Positions 26,701 to 39,600 of a stretch of DNA of 64,000 nt are shown here, in pieces (within the stretch, counting starts at the first letter, position 1; the number at the start of each line of letters is the position of its first letter). Where the stretch lies: contig JAJHZJ010000013.1 of the NCBI GenBank assembly GCA_023548195.1, positions 1,621,001 through 1,685,000 of the forward strand, written 5' to 3'. Below the pieces are notes generated by a model. That model was not told the DNA's origin. It worked only from the letters and a program-made list of their open reading frames with translations, and did not search any database. The DNA is from Bettongia penicillata ogilbyi. Its lineage: Eukaryota > Chordata > Mammalia > Diprotodontia > Potoroidae. The position numbers and the translations under genes were made by a program.

Positions 26701-29700
26701 TTTTAGATGATTTACTGTAAGATAAGAAAGTTAAAGGTCACATTTAACAAAAAAAAATAAAAAAAAACCAAATTTATGTTGGATCCAGAAAAAACCCTAT
26801 GTACCTTAACTAAAATATTAGGCTTTGTTAGCATTGATGTTTTGGAATAGCCATGTCCAATTTTTTAAAAAATGGTCATTATTAAGTAAAATAAGAGAGG
26901 TAGTATAGCAGGGTAAATAGAGAACTGGCTTTGGAATCAGGAAGAACCAGGTTCAAGTTTTGACCCTGGATAAAATGACTTGATCTCTCAGTACCCCTGG
27001 TGACTCTCTGGAACTATAAATGGCTAATCTACAATCAAAGGAGAGTTTCCACTTTGGGAAGTTTCTCAGAGTGGTAAAATCATAGGTTTTGATCCTCCCT
27101 CACACAAATTAAATAAGATAGTGATATCAGGAAGGTATTTTGGAGGGGTGTGAGGCATGGCTAGCCTATTTGCTATTTGTGAATTTGTGAAGGGCTTTAA
27201 ATGCCAAACAGTAGAGTTTATAATGAGTGCTAGAGGCTATTGCCTGGAATTCCTGGAGTTTCTTGAAGAGGGTCAGACCATGCTTTAGGAAACTCTTTAG
27301 GCTGCTTGAGGCAGCCTTAGGCAGATGCGCCCTCACTAGGTGGTGCACCTACAGAACTAGGGAACTCACAAAAGGGATGGGGAATAATGAACTGTTTTGG
27401 AAATGTTGTGTTTGAAGTGTCTATAGAACATCCACAAAAACTAGAGGAGCTAATACTTTTTAGAAGCTAAAAAACAACATAACCTTTGATTCAGGAAGAA
27501 TTATGTAAGCCTTTATCAGTATAGAACATAACATAGGAATCTATATATTAGCCTTACTACACATTTTTATTACTTCCATATTCTTAGTTATCTTTCTGTC
27601 TTTCTGATATACAAACTTATCACTCTATTTTCTACAACTTAAATTACACTGGGAATCTTACTGCTATGAATATAGGATTCAGTGTATAAATCAATACTTT
27701 TACCTTATCCCTGACTTTCAGTTTATCCAATAGTATTTTTATATTTGTTAAATGTTATTTTTTTGCCTTATGTATTGAAATAATATTCAGATATTAAGCT
27801 GCTTTGATCAACTGTTTGTTTCTCATCTGCTGTCAGCTCTATGGTCTGGAATTAATTCTGTAAAGAAAACTGGTAAGACCATCTGGAAGTAATGAGAAAC
27901 TTCATTTCATGTTTGATTTTCAGATGAATGTTTTGATTGATATCAATTGTAATATTTTATTAATTTTTGTTTCTAAAGACAAAAAATAAACAAACTAAAA
28001 GAATTGTTTTTAAAGGCTTTGGATTTGGCCGCCTTTTCCACAGAACACTCTCAGTACAAAGACTGGTGGTGGAAAGTACAGATTGGAAAATGTTATTACA
28101 GGTAAAACTCTTTATAATTATTTTTTAAGCCTAAATAGGACAGAATTTCCCAGAGTCTCAAATCTGATAAAACTCTTTTGGTACAATAGATGTGTATACA
28201 AGGAAGTGGGAAATGTACCTTTGAAAGGTTCCAGAAAATATTTAACACCCATATGCAGGCAGAAGGATTTAATAATTTTTATGTCATTAATCACTTTTCT
28301 TTGTTACTTAAAGATTTCTGGCATAAATTTCATTTAATATTTATAGGAGCACAATGCCCCAGTGCTCAGCACATTGGCTGGCACATCTGACTCTTTATGA
28401 TCCCATTTGGGGTTCCTTTGGCAGAGATACTGGCATGGCTTATCATCATCATCTCCAATTCAGAGGATGGTTGAGGAAACTGATAAGGAAACAGATGAGA
28501 AAACTGAGGCAAATAGGATTAAGTGACTTGCCCAAAGTCACACAGCTAGTAAGTGTCTGAGGCCACATTTGAACTCAGCAAGATCAGTCTTCCAGACTTC
28601 AGGCCTGGCCCTCTATTTTGCTTACCTGCCTCACTGGTACATAGTGAGCACTTAGCAGCTTATGGGTTGATTGAATATTTAAATAAGTTTATCAAGTATT
28701 ATTTGTGATGATTTTACAAAAATTACTAAAGATTTTAAAAAATTGTTTCAACATTGAAGTGTGTGTAGAGAAGCACTGAAGTTTATGTAAAAGATACGAC
28801 ATGATTAGAGATCATTTGAATTAGGGAGACAAGGTTAATACTTCCTGTTATCACTTAGGAATGGGATGAGTTCATTAGATTACATTTATTTTTCCTTAAC
28901 TTCTAAGTTTTTAGTGTCAGTGTAATTCACTTAGGAGACACAGAGGGAATTCAAAGAATCATAAAACAAAGGTGTCCACGGCCTGAAATTTGAGACTGAG
29001 ACAGAAACAGAGACAGAGAGTGTATTTGCAGAAGTTTAGATCTGTCTTAATAAACCTTTATAAATCTCTGTGGAATGTGAGAAAGCTATGAGTTGATGGG
29101 AAGCATAGCATGGTAGAAAGAATGCTGGATATGAAAACAGAGGGTCTGAGTTTATTAAATCTTGTTTTTTTACTTTATATCTGTGACCTTGGGAATGTCA
29201 GCACCTGTGTCAGCTTCACTTTCCTCAGCTATAAATGAAAGGGTTGGGCTAGGTGACCACTAAGCTCTCTTCTAGCTCAAAAGCGATGATCCCTGCTTTT
29301 CTAACTTTCTGGCCTGTCTCTGGAGCCAGATCTTTTAGCCTCTGAATCTCCTCTAGGAGCAGTCTCATTAATAGATAAGGTTTAGATCAGCTGGAAGCCT
29401 TATGTACTCATAATCAGATAATTTCTCCCAAAATCTTAAGGAAAAGATCGGACAGAATAATGAGAGTTTATTGTTCTGGTTTCCTTTCAGAGTGTAAAAG
29501 GAGAAACATGGAAAGCATGAATTTAGAAAATGTTTAGAAAATTTAGAAAATTTTAGAAAATTTAGCACAATGTTTAGGTGCTTAGGTTTATGCTTAGGTG
29601 TGTAAACCTTTTAAATAATGAGGAAACAACAGCCAAAAAGACCTGTGCCATAAGGTACATACAGGCTTAACAAAGACTGGGTAGAATTGAAGGCTAACCT

Positions 29701-32700
29701 AAAATAAGTAACTTGACCACTGATGTCAGTTAGGAAAGTCTCCCACTGCATCCGGGGCCATCTGCAGGCGTCCTGATGAATGTCTTGCCCCTGGACCCAG
29801 ATGGCTTAGGAGGAGAGAGTGAGGCTGGCGACTGCACATAGTCTCTCTCACTTAAATACAGTTCACTTATAAGTCATGCCATAATCTTCCTGATGTCATA
29901 GTCCTCTTGGAGAACCAAGGACAAACAACAATACATTTATACATAAGAGGCAGAAAATACATTCTGAGCTTACTCCTCAGCTACCAACTCTACCAGTATT
30001 GGAAAACAACAAGAAATGTTGACCAACAAAGAAGTGCATTTTTTTTTGGTATCTAAACAGTAGAAAGTGTTTCTTTTGCCAAAAGAGTTTCAGGGTTGGC
30101 TCCCTTAAAAAATTCTTTTCTTTTCAGCAAAGGGTATTTTCAAAGAAATAAATGAGTTTGTTTAGTGATGAAGATTAAAAAAAAATGCTTATTCTGATGA
30201 ATCTCTACACACCCAGGTGGTTTCATGGACTCCCTGACCTAGCTGAGTGAAAGCTGTTTCTGGGGGACTGCACTTAGCCATTTTTGGTTCCTGTGACCAA
30301 TGAATATAGAGTGTGGTAGGGGGAGCCTTTTTCAAATATCATCTACCATATTTGTTTTGTGTAGACGCTACACTAAAAGTGTCTCTAGCCTGGGATGCTT
30401 TTTCTGGTAAAATACTATCATTTTGTAAAAGTAACTTATGTTTAGAAATTGCTTATTCATTTTCCATATTGTCTTGGTAGGATTAAACATGGTACTTTTT
30501 ATATCTGAATAGGATTTGTGACCTTCTTGTGTTTACTGTTAGGCTAGGAATGTACCGTGAAGCAGAAAAACAGTTTAAGTCAGCCCTGAAGCAACAAGAG
30601 ATGGTGGATACGTTCCTCTACTTGGCAAAGGTGAGTAAATAGCCCTCATTCATTCAAATGAAATCTATCATCAGAGAATAACTGAATTGTGGCTTTTATA
30701 AGGGAGAGATTTGCCAGATTTTTAAGGAAGGCACTACAAGTTCAAAGCTGACAGTTTTTTTTTTCCTTCTTAAGAAAAAAACATGATGAATATGTATTTA
30801 AAGACATTCAATTCCAAAAATGAATAAAATTAACCATTGTACACACAGATTTAAAGGTGTGACCAGAGGGGAATGGGATAATGTCAATCACCTCTGCTCT
30901 GTCCCCCACTAAGTTCCCTTCTTTGCTGTTAAGCTTAGCGAAGTCTGTTTGCTGGCTCATCATTTCCTGTAACTGCTTCCTACAACCACAGGAGATGAGG
31001 CTTCTGGGGTGTTCAGGATCGAAGCAAAGTTAATTCTTGGTTTTCCTGAGGCTTAAAAACATTGGATAAAATAAAAAAGATCATCTTTTTTTTTTGCTAA
31101 ACTTTGAAGAGCTTTTTTTTCCTCATGTGGAGTATATTGTAGTTGAAAAGAAAATGATGTGAAAGGATGGATGGTTAATCCTTTAAAATGGCACCATACA
31201 AGAAATAAATGAAATAAAATTTCCATTGTGTAGCATGTACCAGAAAAGCTAGCCATGGCTTAATGGATAGTGAGTTATTGGAGCCAGGAAGACTTGGGTT
31301 CAGGTCCCTCCTCTGACACATACTGATGTGTGAGCCTGGGCAAATCACTTTTCTCTCAGTGTAAGAACCTAGATTCATAATCCAGCTTTGATACTGTGTC
31401 TTTGGGGCAAATTTTTTACCTTTCTCTGGGCCTCAGTTTCCTTATGTAAAATAGGATGATCTTTAAAAAGCTTTTGGCTTTAAATTTATGACCTTCTGAA
31501 GCCCTCCTTGTAAGACATAGAGGGACTGTGATGCATAGCAGCCGAAGGAATACCCATAGCAATGAAATCAGTTGTTTGAAAACTAATCATAAGCATAGAA
31601 ATTACAAAGTGAAAACTGTTTTGTTTAAGTTTGTATGTTCCAAATTATATTCTCCATTTTTTAAGTTCTTTTCTAAGTATGTAAAAGTTACTTTATCTAT
31701 TTCATGTGTTGTTAATTTAAAGCATATAAGAATTAAAGAGATTTTGTACTTGGTATTTATAATGTGGAAATAGAGTGGTTAAACTGCTGGTTAAAGGTAG
31801 CACTGTGCATTTCTGAGAATTTTTCACTCATTCTAGAATTCTGCTTTTTATTAGCAACAACACGTAGCAGAATAAATATGTTTTGTGATATAACAAATTG
31901 TATCTTGATTTTTTTTTAGGTTTATATCTCCTTGGATCAGCCTGTCACAGCTTTAAATCTTTTCAAACAAGGCTTAGATAAGTTTCCAGGAGAAGTGGCC
32001 CTTCTTTGTGGAATTGCTAGGATATATGAGGTACAGATTCTTGAACAAGTGGTTTTTATGATAAATGAATATTGCCCGCATAACACCTAAAGTCTCCTGG
32101 CTTTGGGGGAGGCTGTGAAGATGAGGGTAGGTTTGATGGGAGAGGAGAAGAGGAGAACAACATACTTTTATAGTTTCAAGAGACCTGGAGTTTAGATCTG
32201 GGCCCTCCTGAGGTGGTGGGGAATGCTTTTGTATGTTTATTTAGTCAAGTTAATTTTTACTCCTTTGCTAAAGCTCTACTCAGTCAATCAGGAGTCATTT
32301 ATTACTGTGCCTACTACATGCGACATATTATGGTAGGGATCCAAAGGAAGAAATAAAATTAAATAGGTCCTCCTCTTAAGGAGTTTGAATTCTAGCAAGT
32401 GAGACAATATATACATACATAAGTATATGTTAACTACATACGAAGTAGTCCAGGGAGGGAGGACACTAGCAGTGAGAGGAGCCAGTAAAGGCTTCAGGTA
32501 GAAAGTCATTCTTGAGCTACATTTTGAAGAAAATAAGGGATTCCATGAGGCAAAGGGGAGGAAGGAGTGAAATATAGGCATGGGGAACAATCCCTGGGAC
32601 TGGAGATGGAAGCACCATGTGAAGAAAAGCTTGCTTCTCTGTGGTGTCAAGATGGCGGCCCAGGGTTCTCAGAGGCCATCACTACAGAGCACAAGTTTTG

Positions 32701-35700
32701 ACTGTTTTTACTAAACTGTGGTATTTCTGCTTTTGTCACTAGCAATCTTCCTGTTAATATGTTGAAGCTATCTTTGACTCTGACCCTCATTCTTATCCTC
32801 CATATCCAGTCCCCAGGTCCTCTTTCTAATTCCATAGTATCTCTCACATCTCTTTACTTTCCATTTTCACTGCTTCCATCCTAACTTGTTGTTTCTCACA
32901 AAAACTACTGCTGTAAAACTTCCTAATTAGATTCCTCACATCTGTTCTTGATTTCATACCATCTAATAAAACAGCCAAATTAATCTTCCTAATGTATAAC
33001 CTCTGATCCACTACTTCAGAATTTTTTTTTGCTCCACATTTCTCAGTGGTTTTCTGCAACCTTGTTAACAAAGGCCAACTCTTCAGTCTGTCATTCAAGA
33101 CCTTCTAAAATCTGACTCCAGCCTGCCTTTCCATCATTATCTTAAATTGTTGCCTTTTATATACTTTATATTATGGAAAAAAAAGAATTGATCACTCTTC
33201 CTTGATTTCCCCCATCCCTATTTTTGCTTATTCTCTTTCCTGGAACAACACTTGTCCTGTCATCCCTGCCTGTTGAAATTCTACTTGCCATTCAGGGTTT
33301 AGTACAAGTGCCTTGGAATTCTTCTCCGTGATTCTTCATTTGAATTCATGTAGTGTATTGTTTATCTCTCTCAGATCTTTATCATGTTTTAGTTATTTTT
33401 ATACATGTGGAGACTATGTCTTAATTATCTGTGTATTTCGGCACGTGACGCAATAACTTTCACCTATTAGGTACTCAATGTTTATTGAGTTTATTTTAGG
33501 TGTGTCCATTTTGAGCTGTTCCATTTTAAGAAGAGCAGAAAAGAAAAGTCCAATTATTCTTTCTGGCAAAGAAATAGCATTTTCAGTTTGCTTGAACCTA
33601 GTAGTGATTTTACTGTCAAAAACAGGTTTTCTCATGTAGCTGAGTGGCGCAGTGGAGAGAGTGCTGGACCTGGAGTCAGGAAGACCAGAATTCATATCCC
33701 ACCTCAGACACTTAGTAGTTGTGTGATCCTGAGCAAGTCACTTAACCTCTGTCTCTGTCATATCGAATAATAACACCCACCTCCCAGGGTTGTATTAAAG
33801 ATAAAATGAGATATTTGTGAAGTCCTATGCAAACCTTGAAGTTTCATATGTAGTTGCTTAGTTATGTCCAACTCCGTGATCCCATGCACCAGTAGCACAC
33901 CATGCCCTTCTATCCTCCAGTATCTCTTGACATCTGTCCAAGTTCATATTCACTATCTATCTATCTATCTATCTCATCCTCTGCTGTACTCTTTTTCCTT
34001 TTGCCTTTCCCAACTTAAGGATCTTTACCATTGAGTCCTGTCTTCTCATTATGTGGCCAGAGTATTTAAACTTCAACTTGTTTTAAACTTGTATATATTG
34101 TTTCAGTATTTGACCTTCCAGTGAACAGTGTGAATTAAGCTCCATATAAATGCTAGATATCATTATTATTATTGTTAAATGCTAGCTATTTTACACCAAA
34201 ATGATTATATTTATGTTCGACTATTTTTGTATTTGAATCTTTTGTTGAAAAAAAGAATGTAATTAAAATAAGATACAGATTAGCAATCTGGTTTTAAATC
34301 TTTTGAAAGGGTTAGGTACAATTCTTTAAAAGAATAGTTTGACATAAAATTTTCATAAATAGAAAACAAATGAACCAAAATTTATTGAGTATCTACTATG
34401 GATCTGATCTGTGACCCCATCCACTTCCATGATCCTAAACTGAAGTTTGCCTCAGGCCCTGAAAGAGTACTAATTCAGTAGCACCTATTTTTAAAAACAT
34501 TGACAGATCAGTATATCACAGTGATTACAATATAAAACCAGTTCTTTAATCTTTACACTGCATTATTTAGGGTACCCATAATGGTTCTTCTTGACTACCA
34601 CTTACTAGCTCCATAAATCTGGGCAAGTCCCTTAATTTCTCTAGACTTGATTTCCCCATCTGTATATTGGAGTTAGAATAGATGACCTCCGAGGTCCTTT
34701 GCAAGTCTAAATCTATAATTCTATGCTAGGGCACCTAGAAAGTAATTAAGAAATATTTATAGATTGGTTGAATAAATGAATAACTGGATAGATAGGAGAA
34801 ATAAGTGGAGAAAAAAGTCAAGCACATCCCAAGAAGGAGGAGGTAGCAGAGTGTAGGGGTGGAACTGGAATGTACCTGGTGCACTCGGTACAAGTGACTG
34901 AATGTGACATTTCTCCTAACTTTTAGCTGTGTACCACAAAATGAAGTTTCTAATGTAGTCTTTTCCTCATTATGGAATAGCAGACTTAAGAGTTAATTAG
35001 AAAGTTTGTTACTTGGAGGTTACCACTTATTTTGCCTTTGGGGACTTTTGTTCTGTATCACAACAGTGTTCCTTTTTTCTCTGGAGGCATGAACATTTAT
35101 CCATCATAGTCATCATAGTTCCTTTTTTTTTAATCTTTCCATTGTTTGTTGTTTACCTGTTTTAAAATGAAATATCGGTATTCCATATTGTTTAGTGTTC
35201 CGTTTGTATGCCGGTTAGGGTAGGGAATGATCTGTTTGGTTAAATGCTTTCTGTTGTGGTTACTGTTTTCCTTGAAGTAAGTATTCTTTCATTGCTAAAA
35301 CTGGCCGGATTTTTTTTTTTAATTGAAAGGGGTATAAGTCAGAATTGTTTTTCAACGTTTTTTGTGGCTTGTTTTCCATTTACATAGTATTTTCAATGAA
35401 TTTAAAATGGATTTATAATTTATTAGATGGCTCAAAAATAACCTTTATAAAATCATTTAGGTGATATTAATTTTAGTTTTAAATCAAATGTTTATGAACT
35501 TGAGGGGGAAATTAATCTGCACACAAAAAGTTTCACATAACTAGCTACTTTAACTATATTTAAGTGTATTAAAACAAATTCTTGAAATTAATTTTATGTG
35601 ATTAGAGTGAAAATGCATGGGTAGCCCTAATCTTATAAAAATGAATATTTTAGACTCTCAGACTTATAGAAGTCATAAAATTAATTTTCCTGAAGTTGAA

Positions 35701-36598
35701 AGCTTTTTTTTTTAGCCAGTTTTAGGCTGAAGTATAGATGGTGTCTGCTATCAGCAATATTGGGACATTGCAACTTTGCCCTACTAAATATAAATAAAGA
35801 GATAGATGGAGGTGATCAGAGCTAAATTCAAGAAGCTATGAGCATACAGTCACAAGATTTCTACCTCGCGTTTGGAGAAATTCCCAATATTATGGAAAGG
35901 GTAATGTAGAAAGAGAGAATAGTTTAAGAAATTGGAGTTTCTCCTCCTGGGTTTTAAGGTGAACCTTTATAAGTGAGCCTTAAAGGGTGTATTGGCTATT
36001 ATTCTATTTAAATAGAAATGTGAAAAACAACTAGTTTCATAAGGATGTCATAAGAATTTACTCTGTCTTCAAATTACTTATAACATTTTACCTGGACTAC
36101 TTATATAGTTATTTTTATGCTTCTCCTCCTTCTTTCTGGGAGTCTTCTGCACAGAGGTGATAGCTGACCTCATGGTTGCTGATGAGATCAATGAGAGGTA
36201 TTGCAGAAAGAGAATGTACACCCCTACCTATCAAGGGTAAGGCAAGGATGAAGACCCAGTGAAGGACAGTGAGGAGTGTTTGGAACAATAGGGGGAAAAC
36301 ATTAAGAGAGCAGAGTTAGAAAAATACAGAGAGGAGACAACATAGGAGAAGGGGGTGGTCAACAGTGTTGGGAGATAAGATTTTACATCAGTGAAAAGTT
36401 TTTCAGCTTTAAGAGAACAGTAATATCTCTGTCAGTTTCCACTTCTGCCATGTATTAGCTTTGACCATTGGCAAGTTGCTCCAGGAAGCTTTCAAAAATT
36501 ATAAGTTGCAAAACAGTTGGCAGTCCAAAATTAGTAGTGTTTCCTCTTCAGGAGCTTGCTACTCTGTTGAAAGCACAGATGCATGCATGTGCATTTGA

Positions 36599-36632
<34 letters not shown>

Positions 36633-39600
36633 AAAACCAGGTAAAAATAAAAGTAATGTTACATTGTTGGTTTTTGTTTTGATGGATACTAGGCAATGAA
36701 TAATATCTCATCAGCTGCTGAATATTACAAAGATGTTTTAAAGCAGGATAATACTCATGTGGAAGCTATTGCATGCATTGGGAGCAACCATTTTTATTCT
36801 GATCAACCTGAAATAGCTCTACGATTTTACAGGTTTGTCCAAAATATTTTCCTAGCAGGACATGTATCAGTGAAGTATCACAGAAAAGCTAACTGAATGG
36901 CAGAGACCAAACTTATGATCTGGTCTTCATAATTACCGTGATCTGATGACCTGACCTAGCCAGTTGTAGACATTCAACAGAAGACGAATCACAGAAAAAA
37001 AAGACAACACAAGTCAAAATTTAGAGGCACATTTTGAATCTGACCCTTGTGTCAGATGGATCCCAACTTCTAACTCAGGAGACTGGGTTCAAGCTGGGGT
37101 TCTTTCTCCAATAATACCCTTGATAGCTTGTGTCCCCACCCAGCATCTTTCCTAGGAACATACAAATCTGGTTTGAGTTTCTCAAAAGGTCCTCTGCTCC
37201 CTTATGGGCATTAAGGCTGTCAGTCATTAAGTATAGAAAAAATATCTCAAAGAAAGGACTTGCCAACTTGCCAAGTCCCTGGAAAAATAATTGAGAGAGC
37301 CCCTTGCAATGATCCTTGTATCCTGATCCAGAATCAAATCAAGTCAGTAAGCATTTATTAAGCACCTACTATGTACTAAGCACCAGACTAAGGACATTGG
37401 GTTTGGAGGGTCAGCTGACAGTCCCTGTAAACTCACAGTACCAGTTAGTGAAGCCACAAAACCTCTGGTGAAGCATTTCACCAGGTGCCATTCCTCTGCC
37501 TCTTGGGTCAGTTGCCTCTGTCAGTCAGGTGCAGCTCCCTCACTTCAGTCTGAGCCTGTTCTCATCCCCACACTCCCTAAACCCAGCTTTTGCTGTCTGG
37601 TCAGCCATCCCTCTCTGCAACCTCTTGTTTATTTCCCTAACTCAGCCACGCTTGTTTAGTGCTTCCTGGGCCTGACTGGTGGCATCCCCTGTGAACATGT
37701 ATCCTTACAGCTCCATCTATTCCATGCAAAGGCAGGACGTGAAGCTGCTGCAGTGCCAGGTGGGGCACATCTATTACATAAACGTAATTCCAGAAGAATC
37801 AGTAAAAAGGAGTTGAAATTTCCTATCATATACCAAACTGAACTGCAAAAAGTTAACATTCATTGGCTGTATTTGACTATAAAGAATATTTTTTTTTAAT
37901 ATTTTTGTTTTGCTAATGTAAGAAAAAACCTTCTAGAGAAAGGGATATGTATTTTTCCCTGATTTGATTTTTAGACACATATTTCCCATGAATAATGAAA
38001 TGTTGTGACAAAGAATAAGGTTTTTTGTGTCTTGTGTATATGTGTGTGTTTTAATTTACTATAATCATGCTTCCTTTACATTCTTTGGAAGGAAGAATAA
38101 TCATATAATGTAGCTATTTCTAATTTTTTTAAAATTTAATGTTGGATTAAAAGCGAGCTATGACATTATCTTCTAAGATTTTTCTCTCTTCACACAGGCG
38201 ACTATTGCAGATGGGTGTTTATAATTGCCAGCTTTTTAACAATCTGGGCCTCTGTTGCTTCTATGCCCAGCAGTATGATATGACTCTGACCTCATTTGAA
38301 CGTGCCCTTTCTTTGTCTGAAAATGAGGAGGAGGCAGCTGATGTCTGGTATAACTTGGGACATATAGCTGTGGTATGTATTTCAGATGTGACCATTTTAC
38401 CATAAAATGCTGAGCTGTACACATTCTCCAGCTGTTATAAAACCCACGGTATTTGTGTTTCTGACAGGAAGATTAGAGGTTCCTAAGTCACGATAGTTCA
38501 TTCAGCAAATCTTTTTTGAGAACCTACTGTATGCAAAAACAAAACAAAACAAAACTCTGCCAGAAACTGAAGAGGATACAACACTTAATAAAGACTAGAT
38601 CCCTGCCTTTTTAGGGACTTATGTCTAGTACGGTCAATGAGACAGACATTTACACAAAGCAAAATATGATAAATTGCGTGAGTTACAAACAGTGTAACAT
38701 GACACTGACATGAGAGTCTGGAAGAAGGAATGATCACTTCCTTTTGGATGGATCTAGGAATATAAAACTGAGAGTTAGAGGGGATCTTAGACATCATCTA
38801 ATACCTTTATTTTTACACATGAGGAAACTGAGAGTCAAAAGGGCAGATAAGATAATAAGTAGCAGAGGTAGGATATGAACCCAGATCCTCCAGCTCTCTG
38901 TCCACTACAAATTTAAAAGTTCCTGTGGGAGCACTGGAATGTAATTGTTGTTACCTTTGTTTCTAAGACTTCTATGAGAAAGGAAGAGAAAACAATAGTA
39001 GAGGAAAAGCTCTGTTTTTACTGAAGAAAAACAAGATATTTTATTTTGTAGGGAATAGGAGATCTGAGTTTGGCCTATCAGTGTTTCAGGTTGGCCCTGG
39101 TCAACAATAACAACCATGCAGAAGCTTATAACAACCTGGCTGTGCTGGAGATGCGAAAGGGCCATGTGGAGCAGGTTGGTAGATTTACAAAGAAGGCAAA
39201 TGGCTTCATCTTTAAAATGATTTAACTATCACTGTGTGTTGGTAATGTATGCTGGTAACAGAAGCTAAAACACATAGCCTGAAATGGCTTATGAGCCTAA
39301 TAAGTGTCACGACAGCATCCGCAAATTACTTGAACTCTGAGAACAATGCTTCTCAGGTTAATGCCACACTTGCCAGCGTTCACTACGGGAACGTTTAAAT
39401 CAGATCCCAGTGTTCCTCTGCACTCTGTGCCAGCATCTTGTCAGCGGTTTGTTGATTTGGTTTGAGTTTATTTTGTCCATACAGTGAAAGTAAAGCTTCA
39501 TTATTATTTTGTTAAGGAACATATATTGCTTGAATTTCTTTTGTTGTGAAGCACAGTTATTATAATGTCCACTGAATTTTATGAAAAAGTGTTGTTTAGA

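Larger units (their letters stand above)
33638..34190 (+). repeat. tRNA-derived SINE (WSINE type) split by an RTE fragment
   Basis: The head gctgagtggcgcagtggaga, ggagtcaggaagaccag, attcatatcc and gatcctgagcaagtcac is well conserved. The body stops at about 33845 (gcaaaccttgaag) and resumes at about 34140 (ctccatataaatgctag, attattattattg). Confidence 0.75.

Noticed and set aside
32646..32656. caagatggcgg, resembling the L1 +13 YY1 site
   Set aside because: It lies at the edge of L2 fragments with no L1 5' UTR, tail or target duplication around it; probably chance.
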